Below, one piece after another: positions 51,883 through 61,560 of a DNA stretch of 64,000 bases; positions within the stretch are counted from its first letter, which is position 1, and each line of letters opens with the position of its first letter. Origin of the DNA: Actinomycetota bacterium (GTDB taxonomy: Bacteria > Actinomycetota > Actinomycetes > S36-B12 > UBA10799); assembly GCA_020637055.1 (NCBI GenBank), contig JACJWR010000001.1, forward strand, positions 372,001 through 436,000, written 5' to 3'. Under the pieces are notes generated by a model. That model saw only the letters and a list, made by a program, of their open reading frames with translations. It was not told the DNA's origin and made no database searches. The translations under genes and the position numbers were made by a program.

Positions 51883-53262
51883 ATGTCGTTGGCCGAGTCG
51901 TTGCGGGAACTTGAACTGATGCGGTACCGGTGGGTCGATCTCGCCAACGTCGTGCGGGCCAAAGGTCTTGTGCTGCCGACGGTTCGGGAACGGCTCTTTG
52001 CCGGCGGGGTGGGGCATTGGTCGCACGAGGAACCTGGTGGTCCTGCCCAAACCGCCGAGGAACACCTGCGTGAACTGCTTGCGACCTCGGTGACCATCTC
52101 GCAGGCGCAGTTCAGCCTTCCGGTCACCGCGGACGTGGTGACCCCAGCCGCCGATCTGCCCCCCACGCACGACCTCACCCTCGTCCCCGACCTGGGCAGT
52201 CTGGTTCCGCTGCCCTACGCGCCGGGGCAGGCCGCAGTTGCCTGCGACGTGCTCGACCATGGCGAACCGTCACCGCTCTGCCTCCGCAGTTTCGTCCGGC
52301 GCGTCGTCGACCGGGCGGCGCAGTCCGGCCTGCGGCCGAGAGTGGGGGTGGAACTGGAGTTCGCCCTGCTCCGCGCATCCGACGGCGGTCACCCGCAACC
52401 CGCGGACTCGTCCACCTATGCCGCTGAAAACGCCTTCGACGTGCACGAGGAGTTCCTGGCCGAAGTCTTGGCGGTGTTGGGGAGCCAACGGGTGTCGGTG
52501 GCCCAGATTCACCCCGAGTCGGCGCCGGGCCAGTTCGAGATCTCGCTCTGGCATCTCGATCCGGTCGCAGCGGCGGACGGGGTGATCACGGCCCGCCAGA
52601 CGATCAAGGCCGTGGCCGGACGTCACGGGATGATCGCGAGTTTCCTGCCGGTGGTGGACCCCGGGAGCGGCGGTTCCGGCATGCACCTGCACCTCTCGCT
52701 CACCGGCGACGCCGACGACGGCCTCGGAGACGCGGAGCGACCCTTCATCGGCGGCGTGCTCGAGTCGCTGCCGGCCTTGCTTGCCATCACCGCCCCCACT
52801 CCGATGTCCTACGAGCGTTTCCGTCCGCATTTCTGGGCCGGCGCCTATTCGGGCTGGGGCTACGAGAACAAGGAGATGCCCCTGCGCGTGACGCGCAACG
52901 CCGACGGCCGTTCCCGTGACCTTGAATACAAGGCGATCGATGCCACCGCCAATCCGTACCTTGCGATCGGGGCGCTGCTGGCGGTCGGGCTCGACGGGAT
53001 CACCCGTCAGGCTGCACCGCCCCCGGCTGTGGTCGTCGATCCGGGTCTGCTCGACGATCAGGAGCGTGCGGCGGCCGGGATCGTTCCACTGCCGGAGTCG
53101 CCTGCGGCGCCGCTCGCCGCGTTGGCCGACCACGATTCGCTTCGACGGGCGCTCGGCGACGATCTGCACCACGCCTACCTGGCCGTCAAGCGCTCCGAAT
53201 CGGCCGAACTCGAGCGGATGGACCCGACCTCGCGGCGAGCCTTATTGCTGGGCCGGTACTGA
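51883..53262 (+). CDS. Glutamine-synthetase-family enzyme (gamma-glutamyl ligase type)
   Basis: This 459-residue protein has GS catalytic signatures: RVGVELEFALLRAS (metal Glu), APGQFEISLWHLDP, GSGMHLHLSLTGD (metal His) and YENKEMPLRVTRNAD (substrate/ATP Arg). It differs from GlnA and is closer to the PuuA/FluG-like branches that glutamylate polyamines, amines or other amino acids, so glutamine synthesis is unlikely. TAGCGT lies 6 nt before the ATG. Its 3' end overlaps the convergent lipoprotein gene by 21 bp. Confidence 0.8.
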   Translation: MSLAESLRELELMRYRWVDLANVVRAKGLVLPTVRERLFAGGVGHWSHEEPGGPAQTAEEHLRELLATSVTISQAQFSLPVTADVVTPAADLPPTHDLTLVPDLGSLVPLPYAPGQAAVACDVLDHGEPSPLCLRSFVRRVVDRAAQSGLRPRVGVELEFALLRASDGGHPQPADSSTYAAENAFDVHEEFLAEVLAVLGSQRVSVAQIHPESAPGQFEISLWHLDPVAAADGVITARQTIKAVAGRHGMIASFLPVVDPGSGGSGMHLHLSLTGDADDGLGDAERPFIGGVLESLPALLAITAPTPMSYERFRPHFWAGAYSGWGYENKEMPLRVTRNADGRSRDLEYKAIDATANPYLAIGALLAVGLDGITRQAAPPPAVVVDPGLLDDQERAAAGIVPLPESPAAPLAALADHDSLRRALGDDLHHAYLAVKRSESAELERMDPTSRRALLLGRY

Positions 53263-54873
53263 GCTGTCGGTTGGCACTCGTTCCAGGGTGCCCTGTCCGG
53301 CCTGGTTGAACGCCGAGATGGTCACAGTCGACGCCGTGGAGCCGTCGGGGACGTCGAAGGTGACCGTCGAGGGGAAGTCGGGCAATTCGGGAGCGTCGAA
53401 GTAGTAGAACGTGTCGCCGTCCCAGTGGGTCAGCGGGAAGACCCGGTTATCCGGACCCACCACCATTTCCAGACCTGCGTCCCCGGTGCGAATCACCACG
53501 TCACCGACGTAGGGGTTGCGGTAGGTCCCGACGTACGCACTCTCCGCCCGAGCCGGCAACGGATTCGCCGGCGGCGAGGCGAGGTCGAGCTCCGGTTCGC
53601 CATAAAGGCCTGCGAACCGCTCCGACCACAATTCGAGGTTGCCCTCGGTGTCGGCGTCGCCGGTCTGCAGGTACTGCAGGTAGGCATCGGCGATCGCCTC
53701 GGGCACGCCGATCGGTGCGCCGTTGCTCAGCACCACGATCCCGGTGTTCTCGTTGGGGATCAGCGATGCTGCAGTTGCGGCGCCGGTGGAGAACGCGCCC
53801 GAGTGGGTCCAGCGGATGGTGCCGGTCTCGTCGGTGAGGATGTCCCAGCCGAGCCCGTAGAAGTCGGCCGCCGAGCCGATGGTCGGGCTCGGGGGTCGCT
53901 TCAGGATCTGGGGGGTGTGCGTCTGGTCCAACGTCTCGCTGTCGATGATCTGGTTGCCGTCGAGGTTGCCCTCGGCCAACGACAGGCGCATCCAGCGGGC
54001 GAGGTCGACCACGTTCGAACTCATCCCGCCTGCCGGCGCCTGGGCGTCGGGCATTCGCTCGAAGGCCGGCACCCATTCTCCGTCGCGTTGGATGTGCAGG
54101 GCCGCCCGGTTGTCGCGGGAGATGAAGTCGGCGTACGACATGCTGCTCGACGTCATTCCGGCCGGTTCGAAGAGGACCTCCTGGGACGCCTGTTCCCAAC
54201 TGGTCCCGGCTGCGCGAGCGGCCGCCTCGCCCGCCATGGTCATCCCGAAGTTGGAGTAGCTGTACGTGATTCGGAAAGGTTCCAGCGGCACGTAGCGCAT
54301 CCGCTCGAGGATGGTTGCCCGGTCGAAGCCGACCGCCTCAAGGTCGTTGCCCGCCGGGCCGCCGGGGATGCCGCTACGGTGGGCGAACAGGTCCGCGAAC
54401 GACACGTTCTCCGTGACGTAGGGGTTGCTCAGCTGGAAGTCCGGTGCATAACCGACGATCGGATCGGCCCAGGCGAACACCCCGTCCCCGGCCATGCCGG
54501 CCATGATCGTGGCGGACACCGGCTTCGAGAGCGAGGCGATTTGGAACACCGTCTCGGGTTCCACCGGCTCGTCGGAGTCGCTACGCCGGACGCCGAATCC
54601 CTTCTGGTACACCGTCTCGTCGTCGTACACGACTGCGATCGCGATCCCCGGCACCCCCGTCTCGGCCATCACGTCTTCGGCGATCTGGTCGAGGGTGTCG
54701 AACGACGATTCGACCGTTTCGGCGGTGATGCCGGTGGCGCTTGGGGCTGTGCTCGGCTCCGCGTCAGGCTGGGATTCGGAGGAGGATGCACACGCCGTCA
54801 GCACCAGGGCCAGCGCTCCGGCTCCGACCGCGGCCAGCCGGGCTCGTCGTGGGGACGTGAGACGAACGGTCAT
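53242..54873 (-). CDS. Secreted beta-lactamase-fold serine hydrolase, class C-like lipoprotein
   Basis: This 543-residue protein starts with a lipoprotein signal (LAAVGAGALALVLTACASSS, Cys28). QIASLSKPVSATIMAG has the catalytic SxxK, ITYSYSNFGMTMAGEAA the YxN, and IRWTHSGAFSTGAATA the third motif (HxG). The C-terminal beta-rich domain (about residues 420-543) follows. It could be a peptidase, esterase or beta-lactamase; substrate is unpredictable. AGGAG precedes the ATG by 6 nt. Confidence 0.85.
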   Translation of the reverse strand: MTVRLTSPRRARLAAVGAGALALVLTACASSSESQPDAEPSTAPSATGITAETVESSFDTLDQIAEDVMAETGVPGIAIAVVYDDETVYQKGFGVRRSDSDEPVEPETVFQIASLSKPVSATIMAGMAGDGVFAWADPIVGYAPDFQLSNPYVTENVSFADLFAHRSGIPGGPAGNDLEAVGFDRATILERMRYVPLEPFRITYSYSNFGMTMAGEAAARAAGTSWEQASQEVLFEPAGMTSSSMSYADFISRDNRAALHIQRDGEWVPAFERMPDAQAPAGGMSSNVVDLARWMRLSLAEGNLDGNQIIDSETLDQTHTPQILKRPPSPTIGSAADFYGLGWDILTDETGTIRWTHSGAFSTGAATAASLIPNENTGIVVLSNGAPIGVPEAIADAYLQYLQTGDADTEGNLELWSERFAGLYGEPELDLASPPANPLPARAESAYVGTYRNPYVGDVVIRTGDAGLEMVVGPDNRVFPLTHWDGDTFYYFDAPELPDFPSTVTFDVPDGSTASTVTISAFNQAGQGTLERVPTDSSVPAQQ

Positions 54874-54941
54874 CCGTAGCTCCTGTCGTGGACCGCTGGG
54901 CGGTCGGCCCGGCTGGGTAGCGCTGGAACGTTCCGATGAGT

Positions 54942-55015
54942 TGGAGCGGGTGACGGGAATCGAACCCGCATTGTCAGCTTGGGAAGCTGATGTTCTGCCA
55001 TTGAACTACACCCGC
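54942..55015 (-). tRNA. tRNA-Gly (anticodon CCC)
   Basis: On the minus strand the acceptor stem GCGGGTG/CACCCGC, the TTCGATTCC T-loop and the anticodon stem TCAGC/GCTGA enclose loop TTCCCAA, giving anticodon CCC. The 3' CCA is encoded. Length is 74 nt including CCA. Confidence 0.93.
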
Positions 55016-55149
55016 CAGAGTCCGGCCACTGCGTCGATGGCCCGGTCGAACCCCGTAACGGCAGATTATGCCCTCATCCGTTCACCCGATGCCAGCGACC
55101 CCCCAATGAGCGATCGACACGACGAGGACCGCACACCTAGCCTCGTCGA

Positions 55150-57513
55150 GTGGTGACCGGAGGCCTGACCGTGGCTTCGCCCTGCCGTTTTTCGGGGGTT
55201 CGGCTTCGGGTCACAGCGTCCGCGCTGGTCGCCCTCCTGCTGGCCCTGGTCGGGCTGGCGCTTCCGGCCCAGGCCCACGCCGCCGCAGCGAAGTTGCCGA
55301 TGTTCGGGGTCCAGTTCCACGGCACCTGGGCGGGCTACACCGACGCGGCGAAACGTCACGTGCTCCACAACCTCGCGTTGGCCGGGGTCGAAACGGTGCG
55401 CATCGATGTCTCGTGGGCGATGCTCGAACCCGACGGTCCGGGCCAGATGTCGCAGTGGGGTGTCGATCAGGTCGACTCCGCCATCAGACTCGCGGTCGAC
55501 CACGGCCTGAGCCCGCTGGTCACCTTCTGGATGGCACCGGAGTGGGCGAACGGTTCCACCGACGAGCGGGTGCCGCCGACCTCGCCGGAGGGTTTGGCCG
55601 GACTGCGCTCGATCACCGAACGGCTGGCCGCCGAATATGCCGGCGTGGTCGATGCCTGGGAGGTGTGGAACGAGCCCAACAGCGACGATTTCATGCGTGG
55701 CGCCGATCCGCAGGCGTACGCCGAGCTGCTCGCCGCCTCGTATGCGGGCTACAAGGCCGGCAACCCGAACTCCCAGGTGGTGTTCGGCGGGCCGTCGTAC
55801 GTGGATAGCGACTGGGTGGCCCAGGTGCTCGATGCCGGGGGCGCCGCGAACTTCGATGTGATGGCCGTGCACCCCTACATGGGCGTCGCCGATGAACCTC
55901 CGGAGTTGCCCGACGACGGCACCATGTGGCGGCTCAACCGACTTCCGACCCTGCTGGAGTTGATGGCGGAGTACGGCGTCGGCGATCGCGAGGTGTGGTT
56001 CACCGAATTCGGCTGGAGCGTGAACACCAACGGCGAGAACGCCGAGAACTGGCAACGGGGCGTGCTGCCGGCCGAGCAGGCCGACTATCTCGAGCGCACC
56101 GTGGATCTGGTGCGATCCGACTATCCGCAGGTGACGCGGCTCTACTGGTACCAGGATCGGGCCGACTCCAATGATCCGCTGAACACCGGCTACGGTCTGC
56201 TGCGCCCAGATGGCGAAGGAACGCCGGCTTTGCTGCGCATCGCCGCACGCTACGCGCCCGAGACCGATCCGGCCACGATCGGCAAACCGCTGGCGCCGAT
56301 CGAGGCTGCCGAGTCGATAGCCCAGCAGGAAGCCAACCCGGTCAAGAAGAAATCGAAGCGCCTGCCGCTTCCTAAGCCACCGCCACCGCCGTTGGTGGCG
56401 TTGGTGCCGGTGCGGGTGGCGGATACGCGGGTGGGGCAGCCGGTGGGTTTCCCGGCGGTGAAGGTTCCGGTGGGGGCGGGGCAGGTGTTGGAGGTGCCGG
56501 TGGGTGGGGTGGGGCAGGTGCCGGTGGATGCGGCTGCGGTGGTGGCGAATGTGACGGTGACCGGGGCGGTGTCCCCGGGTCATGTGCGGGTGTTTCCGTG
56601 TGGTCAGGTGGTGCCGAATGCGTCGACGTTGAACTATCCGGCCGGGGTGTCGGTGGCCAACGGGACGGTGGTGGGGTTGGGTTCGCAGGGGAAGGTGTGT
56701 GTGTATTCGGCGTCGCAGGCGCATGTGCTGGTCGACGTCGGCGGCTACTTCCCGGCCGGCGCGGGGTATCGGGCGTTGGTGCCGGTGCGGGTGGCGGATA
56801 CGCGGGTGGGGCAGCCGGTGGGTTTCCCGGCGGTGAAGGTTCCGGTGGGGGCGGGGCAGGTGTTGGAGGTGCCGGTGGGTGGGGTGGGGCAGGTGCCGGT
56901 GGATGCGGCTGCGGTGGTGGCGAATGTGACGGTGACCGGGGCGGTGTCCCCGGGTCATGTGCGGGTGTTTCCGTGTGGTCAGGTGGTGCCGAATGCGTCG
57001 ACGTTGAACTATCCGGCCGGGGTGTCGGTGGCCAACGGGACGGTGGTGGGGTTGGGTTCGCAGGGGAAGGTGTGTGTGTATTCGGCGTCGCAGGCGCATG
57101 TGCTGGTCGACGTCGGCGGCTACTTCCCGGCCGGCGCGGGGTATCAGGCGTTGGTGCCGGTGCGGGTGGCGGATACCCGGGTGGGGCAGCCGGTGGGTTT
57201 CCCGGCGGTGAAGGTTCCGGTGGGGGCGGGGCAGGTGTTGGAGGTGCCGGTGGGTGGGGTGGGGCAGGTGCCGGTGGATGCGGCTGCGGTGGTGGCGAAT
57301 GTGACGGTGACCGGGGCGGTGTCCCCGGGTCATGTGCGGGTGTTTCCGTGTGGTCAGGTGGTGCCGAATGCGTCGACGTTGAACTATCCGGCCGGGGTGT
57401 CGGTGGCCAACGGGACGGTGGTGGGGTTGGGTTCGCAGGGGAAGGTGTGTGTGTATTCGGCGTCGCAGGCGCATGTGCTGGTCGACGTCGGCGGCTACTT
57501 CCCGGCCGGCTGA
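55150..57513 (+). CDS. Secreted glycoside hydrolase (GH39/GH5-like) with three C-terminal ADTR repeats
   Basis: This 787-residue secreted protein has a signal peptide ending near AQAHAAAA, then a TIM-barrel hydrolase (about residues 45-370). Glu175 in WEVWNEPNSDDF is the likely acid/base and Glu286 in VWFTEFGWSV the likely nucleophile. After a KKKSKRLPLPKPPPPP linker come three nearly identical 125-residue beta repeats (VRVADTRVGQP..., VPVDAAAVVANVTVT, VFPCGQVVPNASTLNYPAG). This repeat type is common in secreted actinobacterial proteins and may bind wall or glycans. TAGCCT lies 6 nt before the GTG start; a second GTG follows directly. The substrate is unknown. Confidence 0.8.
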   Translation: MVTGGLTVASPCRFSGVRLRVTASALVALLLALVGLALPAQAHAAAAKLPMFGVQFHGTWAGYTDAAKRHVLHNLALAGVETVRIDVSWAMLEPDGPGQMSQWGVDQVDSAIRLAVDHGLSPLVTFWMAPEWANGSTDERVPPTSPEGLAGLRSITERLAAEYAGVVDAWEVWNEPNSDDFMRGADPQAYAELLAASYAGYKAGNPNSQVVFGGPSYVDSDWVAQVLDAGGAANFDVMAVHPYMGVADEPPELPDDGTMWRLNRLPTLLELMAEYGVGDREVWFTEFGWSVNTNGENAENWQRGVLPAEQADYLERTVDLVRSDYPQVTRLYWYQDRADSNDPLNTGYGLLRPDGEGTPALLRIAARYAPETDPATIGKPLAPIEAAESIAQQEANPVKKKSKRLPLPKPPPPPLVALVPVRVADTRVGQPVGFPAVKVPVGAGQVLEVPVGGVGQVPVDAAAVVANVTVTGAVSPGHVRVFPCGQVVPNASTLNYPAGVSVANGTVVGLGSQGKVCVYSASQAHVLVDVGGYFPAGAGYRALVPVRVADTRVGQPVGFPAVKVPVGAGQVLEVPVGGVGQVPVDAAAVVANVTVTGAVSPGHVRVFPCGQVVPNASTLNYPAGVSVANGTVVGLGSQGKVCVYSASQAHVLVDVGGYFPAGAGYQALVPVRVADTRVGQPVGFPAVKVPVGAGQVLEVPVGGVGQVPVDAAAVVANVTVTGAVSPGHVRVFPCGQVVPNASTLNYPAGVSVANGTVVGLGSQGKVCVYSASQAHVLVDVGGYFPAG
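56401..57513 (+). repeat. Three tandem 375-bp direct repeats
   Basis: Units begin at 56401, 56776 and 57151, each starting TTGGTGCCGGTGCGGGTG. The third lacks the final linker. They differ only at isolated positions such as a CGG/CAG change and GATACG/GATACC. Near-identity suggests recent duplication or gene conversion. Unit codon use is unusually rich in GTG, GGG and GCG. Confidence 0.96.
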
Positions 57514-58718
57514 TTCGCAAGCACGGAGTCGAGCCAGGAGAACATCCGGGCGTGGAACAGCAGCCGTGCGCCCGATTCGCAGTGCAGGTCGGCGCCCTCG
57601 GCCTCGGTGAAGGTCACGAACTCGGACGGGCACCGCAGGGCGGCGACGAGTTGCGGCGCGGTGGCGCTGATCGGATCGTTCACCGCGTTGCAGACCCAGG
57701 TCGGGCATTGGATCTCCGGCGCCGCCTCGGCCAGGGTGTACTCCTTCGTGGCTTCGACGTAGGCGAGCGGGGTGTCCACCTGGTGCACCTGCAGCCCCCG
57801 CCGCAGCGACCAGCCGGCGGTCGGCTTCTTGGCCATCTGGTCGAGCATTTCAGTGACGGCCTTGACAGCGAGGCTCTTCCCTTCGACGTAGCCGCTGCGC
57901 AACGGGCCGGGCAGCCGATCGAGGAAACTGGCGTACAGGTCGAAGGCTCCGCAGTCCGCCACACAGGCGGCGAGGCGGTGTTCCGCGCTGGCCGCCCGCG
58001 GCGCCAGGAAGGCACCCAAACTGAGACCGACGAGTACGATCTTCGCCGCGTCCACCTCGGGCCTTTCGAGCAAGAAGTCGACCGCCGGGGTCACCACCGC
58101 CTGCCAATCCGGTCGCATCGGCATTCCCTGGTCGGTGAGCACCGTGCCCTGGCCCGGGCCGTCGAGGGTCAGCACGTTGTATCCGCGCGCCACGGCTGCG
58201 GCGGCGTTGAAGAAGTATTGCTCCTCCATGACGCTGTCGTAGCCACCCACCGTGATGATCGTCGGCCGCGGCTCATCTCCGGCACCCCCACGGTAGAAGT
58301 AGCCGGGCAGGGTGGTGCCTTCGAACGGGATTGCGACGATCTCCGGTGGGTTCGTCAAAAGTGCGGCGCCGCGTCGGAAGACCTCCCGTTGGCGATGTAG
58401 GGATTCCGGGAACCGGGGATCCACCGGCAGGCCCATGAGCATGAGACCGGCGGTGCGGTAGTAGCCGCTGGCGCGCAGGTAGGCCAGCCGCGCCGACTCC
58501 ACGTCGCAGGCTGCCTGGAACTGCTCGGCCGATTCGGTCACCCGATCTCCGAGTGCCCACCACTCGGAATACCAGCTGTCGAGGCTGTGCTCGTCGATCC
58601 GACGAGCGGTGGCGAGCACCTCGCCGATATCGGCACCGCCGTAGGGCGCAGCGCCGAGCAGGCGAACCACTTGACCGTCGAGGAGGTCGTCCTTGAGCAC
58701 CACATGCGCAGCGGTCAT
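57495..58718 (-). CDS. Alpha/beta-hydrolase, FrsA/DUF1100-like
   Basis: This 407-residue protein has a helical N-terminal domain (about residues 1-110) and an alpha/beta-hydrolase core. The core shows the nucleophile elbow VGLSLGAFLAPRAA, preceding TIITVGGYDSVMEEQYFFNA and VLTLDGPGQGTVL, and a C-terminal His in EGADLHCESG. It is related to the FrsA/2,6-dihydroxypseudooxynicotine-hydrolase group. It is the third gene of an operon; its ATG overlaps the upstream TGA (ATGA). The 3' end overlaps the glycoside hydrolase gene by 19 bp. Confidence 0.8.
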   Translation of the reverse strand: MTAAHVVLKDDLLDGQVVRLLGAAPYGGADIGEVLATARRIDEHSLDSWYSEWWALGDRVTESAEQFQAACDVESARLAYLRASGYYRTAGLMLMGLPVDPRFPESLHRQREVFRRGAALLTNPPEIVAIPFEGTTLPGYFYRGGAGDEPRPTIITVGGYDSVMEEQYFFNAAAAVARGYNVLTLDGPGQGTVLTDQGMPMRPDWQAVVTPAVDFLLERPEVDAAKIVLVGLSLGAFLAPRAASAEHRLAACVADCGAFDLYASFLDRLPGPLRSGYVEGKSLAVKAVTEMLDQMAKKPTAGWSLRRGLQVHQVDTPLAYVEATKEYTLAEAAPEIQCPTWVCNAVNDPISATAPQLVAALRCPSEFVTFTEAEGADLHCESGARLLFHARMFSWLDSVLANQPAGK

Positions 58719-60241
58719 GGCGTCAGTATCTGCTCCCAGGCCCGTTGAAGCGCGTCGGAGTAGTTGTGTCCCACCCCACTGGGGAAATCGACGGCTTGCG
58801 GCAGGTCGAGTGCCACCTGCAGGAAGAAGAGGAGCGGTGTCCAGCGGGTGTCGGGGTCGACGCCCGGCCCGCGCGGGGATGCCAACCAGGGCGGGTGCTG
58901 CCACACCAACCGAGGGCTGAACCACACCACCGGGTCGGTCGGATTCTGCAGCACCAGGATGTGCGGATCGGGCCACGGCTGCGACCCCGGTGGTGGGTCG
59001 CCGGTCGATGCGTCGGTGGCCGCGTAGCGCGCCACCCGACCCGCATCGACCACCGGCTGCCACACTGGCGGGCTGCCACGGTAGGTCCAGTCCGTGATCG
59101 GGTCGGTGGCTGCCGGCGGCCCCACCCACAGTGCCCCGTCGATCTGTCCCGCCACCTGCTCCGGGTCCAGGCCGGCGAACGGTGCCGGGGAGCCGTACGC
59201 GCCGAGGCTCTCGCCGTACAGCACCAACCTGGGCCGTTGGCCCTCCGGCAGTGCATCGCGGGCGGCGCGCAGCGAGTCGAACAGCGCGATGCCGGCCTCC
59301 TTGGCAGCCGGCTGATCGATCAGGAACGCTAGCCAACTCGGCAGTGTCGAATATTGGATCGCGACCAGCGCGGCTCGACCGTCGCTGACGGTCTCCGCCG
59401 CCTGGGCCGCGACCGGATCGACGAATCCGTTCCCCGTGGTGGTGATGCCGATCCACACCTCGGCCTGCCCGCCGCCCGCGCGCAGCATGTCGGCCACGGC
59501 GGCATCGGCCCGGGCGCGTGGGTCGGGGGCGGAATTCAGCCCGGCGAAGGCTCGGATCGTGCTCGGATCGTCACCCCCGGCGACGAAGTCGCGACCCTGC
59601 CGCCCCAGTGTCGACCACTCGATCGACGATTCCGCCGAGCCGGAGCGGGTGGCGGACGACGGGGGTTGCTGGCCCGAGGTGGCGGCATCGATGGCGTCGA
59701 AGGCGCGATGAGTCACCGCCAGCGCCGCGGCGCCGAGGCCGACACCGACCACCGCCACCACACCCGCGGCCAGCAGCCTCGGCCGCCAACCGACCACTGG
59801 GTGCGACTCGTCATCGGAGGACGAACTCCGGATCCGTGCGAGGCGGTCGGCGAGGATCCTGGTGACTCCCCGAATACCGCGGGCGACGGCCACCAGCGTG
59901 ATCACGACCGCAAGCCCCACAGCTGAGGAGACGAGCCAATTGGCGGCGAACTGGGGTGTGCCCAGACTCGCGGCCTGAGTGGCCTCGCTACGCCCCAGGC
60001 GCAGCCCGGACAATACGGCAAGACCGGCCGCCGCCCAGGCCAGGGCGGTGAACCACCGTCCAGTCCGAATCACCGGCGACAGCACGGCGGCCACCATGCT
60101 GCCAAAGGCGTACCCGGTTGCGGCGAGCAGACCGAGGCTCACCCCCTGCAGCACGGATCCACCGGGCAGCAGGGAAGGCGTCCACCCGACCACCCAGGCC
60201 GCGGCGGCGACCAGGACGCCGGTCGCCGAAGGCTGTCGCAC
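58715..60241 (-). CDS. Membrane alpha/beta-hydrolase (PF10081-type)
   Basis: This 508-residue protein has five to six membrane helices in the first 190 residues (ATGVLVAAAAWVVGWTPSLL, VVAVVGVGLGAAALAVT) and an extracytoplasmic hydrolase domain. The domain carries nucleophile motif LYGESLGAYGSPAPFAG, Asp in QNPTDPVVWFSP and His in GVGHNYSD. This matches the actinobacterial alpha/beta-hydrolase family that acts at the membrane. The GTG start comes one base after the preceding TAA, and its stop overlaps the next gene by ATGA, so all three are coupled. Confidence 0.8.
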   Translation of the reverse strand: MRQPSATGVLVAAAAWVVGWTPSLLPGGSVLQGVSLGLLAATGYAFGSMVAAVLSPVIRTGRWFTALAWAAAGLAVLSGLRLGRSEATQAASLGTPQFAANWLVSSAVGLAVVITLVAVARGIRGVTRILADRLARIRSSSSDDESHPVVGWRPRLLAAGVVAVVGVGLGAAALAVTHRAFDAIDAATSGQQPPSSATRSGSAESSIEWSTLGRQGRDFVAGGDDPSTIRAFAGLNSAPDPRARADAAVADMLRAGGGQAEVWIGITTTGNGFVDPVAAQAAETVSDGRAALVAIQYSTLPSWLAFLIDQPAAKEAGIALFDSLRAARDALPEGQRPRLVLYGESLGAYGSPAPFAGLDPEQVAGQIDGALWVGPPAATDPITDWTYRGSPPVWQPVVDAGRVARYAATDASTGDPPPGSQPWPDPHILVLQNPTDPVVWFSPRLVWQHPPWLASPRGPGVDPDTRWTPLLFFLQVALDLPQAVDFPSGVGHNYSDALQRAWEQILTP

Positions 60242-60242
60242 T

Positions 60243-61511
60243 TTAGTCCATGAGGCCGATTTCGCTCATGAACAGCAGGATCGATGACATCGCCGCTTCG
60301 CGGGCGAAGGGATCCTTCAGTTTCGTCGACCCGAGTGTGGTGTACCAGGGGAAGGTGTCATACGACAGATCCCAGTGGTTGGCGTGGAACATCGACAGCA
60401 GCGGTGCGTTGGTGGCCGGCAGGTGCGCCTGGTCCTGGGTGAGTTGCATGTCGTTGTACTTGTCGTACTTGAGCAACTGCAGGGTGCCCTGCCGCTGGTA
60501 GTAGGGCACCTCCATCAGGTGAGTCGACCCGGTGAAGTTGAACATCGGGATGCCCAGATCGTCGATCGCTGCGCCGTTCTCCTCCAGGAACTGCTCCCGG
60601 TAGTCGGTGGTGAGGCTCTGGATCGCACCCTTGATGTCGTACTCGTCCAGGCGGCGGTTAACGTTGTTGATCTGGATCACCGGCGCCAGGCGCAGCATCA
60701 ACTTGCCGATATCCCCGGACAGCGCCTGCACGGTGTCGAATGCGGGAAGATCCTTGATCTGCTTGTAGATGTCGTTCGCCAAGTAGGAGCCGCCCACGGC
60801 ACCGGCCCAGCCGATGACAGCCCGGATTCGGGGCGCCAGGTCCGGCCGCCGAGCCAGCAGCGTGAGGATGTCCGGCGCGCCCTTCGAGTAGCCCATCAAG
60901 ATGACATCCCCGGGCGCGCTCGGGTTCTGGTCCTCGGTGATGAAGGACGCATCGATCGGCGACACCCCGATGCCGCGCTCGATCACGTTCTCGAGGTCGG
61001 CCACATTCGCCTCTGTGCCCCGCATCGGGTGCGAGTCGGCGATTGCGATCTTGACCCGGAAACGATTCATGACGCCTGGCCAGACCGACTGGAACGCCAG
61101 GTTGGGCAGCAGGCCGGTGAGCAGTCCGGGGGCGAACACCAGGGTGGTGTTGGCGAAACCGCTCGGTTCGGCTGGCGGGAGCTCTTCGAAGATCTCCTGG
61201 TCGGAGACGTTGGAGATCATCCGCTTGGCAACCTTCTCCCGGTCGCTGCGCGGATCCACCAAGTTGATGGGGAAGGGGGCCTGGGAGTTCTTCAGCGCAT
61301 CCGGGTTGGCCAGGGCTTCGGTGATGAAGATGTTCCGGTACCGCCGGCCCATCCACTCGTTGATGACCGGGTCGTTAAGTGCGGCTTGCGGGTCCTCGCG
61401 CACCGCCTCGCGCACCAACGCAATGACTTCGGGGTAGTCCTTGCGGGTCATCGCGTAGGTGATGTCGCCGGTTTGTTCGACGTTGTCAGCGCCGGTGTCT
61501 TCGTCTGCCAT
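60243..61511 (-). CDS. Alpha/beta-hydrolase-like protein, substrate unknown
   Basis: This 422-residue soluble protein has VILMGYSKGAPDILTLLARR as nucleophile elbow (Ser in GYSKG) and FAPGLLTGLLPNLAFQSVWP as oxyanion region, with PMFNFTGSTHLMEVPYY and a HANHWDLSYDTFP motif later. I do not recognise a narrower family. It opens the three-gene hydrolase operon. TACGGT lies 7 nt before the ATG, a leaderless start, divergent from the PqqD-like gene. Confidence 0.65.
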   Translation of the reverse strand: MADEDTGADNVEQTGDITYAMTRKDYPEVIALVREAVREDPQAALNDPVINEWMGRRYRNIFITEALANPDALKNSQAPFPINLVDPRSDREKVAKRMISNVSDQEIFEELPPAEPSGFANTTLVFAPGLLTGLLPNLAFQSVWPGVMNRFRVKIAIADSHPMRGTEANVADLENVIERGIGVSPIDASFITEDQNPSAPGDVILMGYSKGAPDILTLLARRPDLAPRIRAVIGWAGAVGGSYLANDIYKQIKDLPAFDTVQALSGDIGKLMLRLAPVIQINNVNRRLDEYDIKGAIQSLTTDYREQFLEENGAAIDDLGIPMFNFTGSTHLMEVPYYQRQGTLQLLKYDKYNDMQLTQDQAHLPATNAPLLSMFHANHWDLSYDTFPWYTTLGSTKLKDPFAREAAMSSILLFMSEIGLMD

Positions 61512-61560
61512 GAGGGTCACCGTAGTCTGTGTCGGCGTCAATCGCGCGTAACATCGGCAT

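Noticed and set aside
56401..57513. CRISPR array
   Set aside because: Repeats are 375 bp, coding and contiguous without spacers.
55066..57708. 880-residue minus-strand open frame rich in His, Arg and Pro
   Set aside because: It is the shadow of the glycoside hydrolase and its repeats; the repeated HRH/PHP composition comes from the GTG/GGG-rich plus strand.
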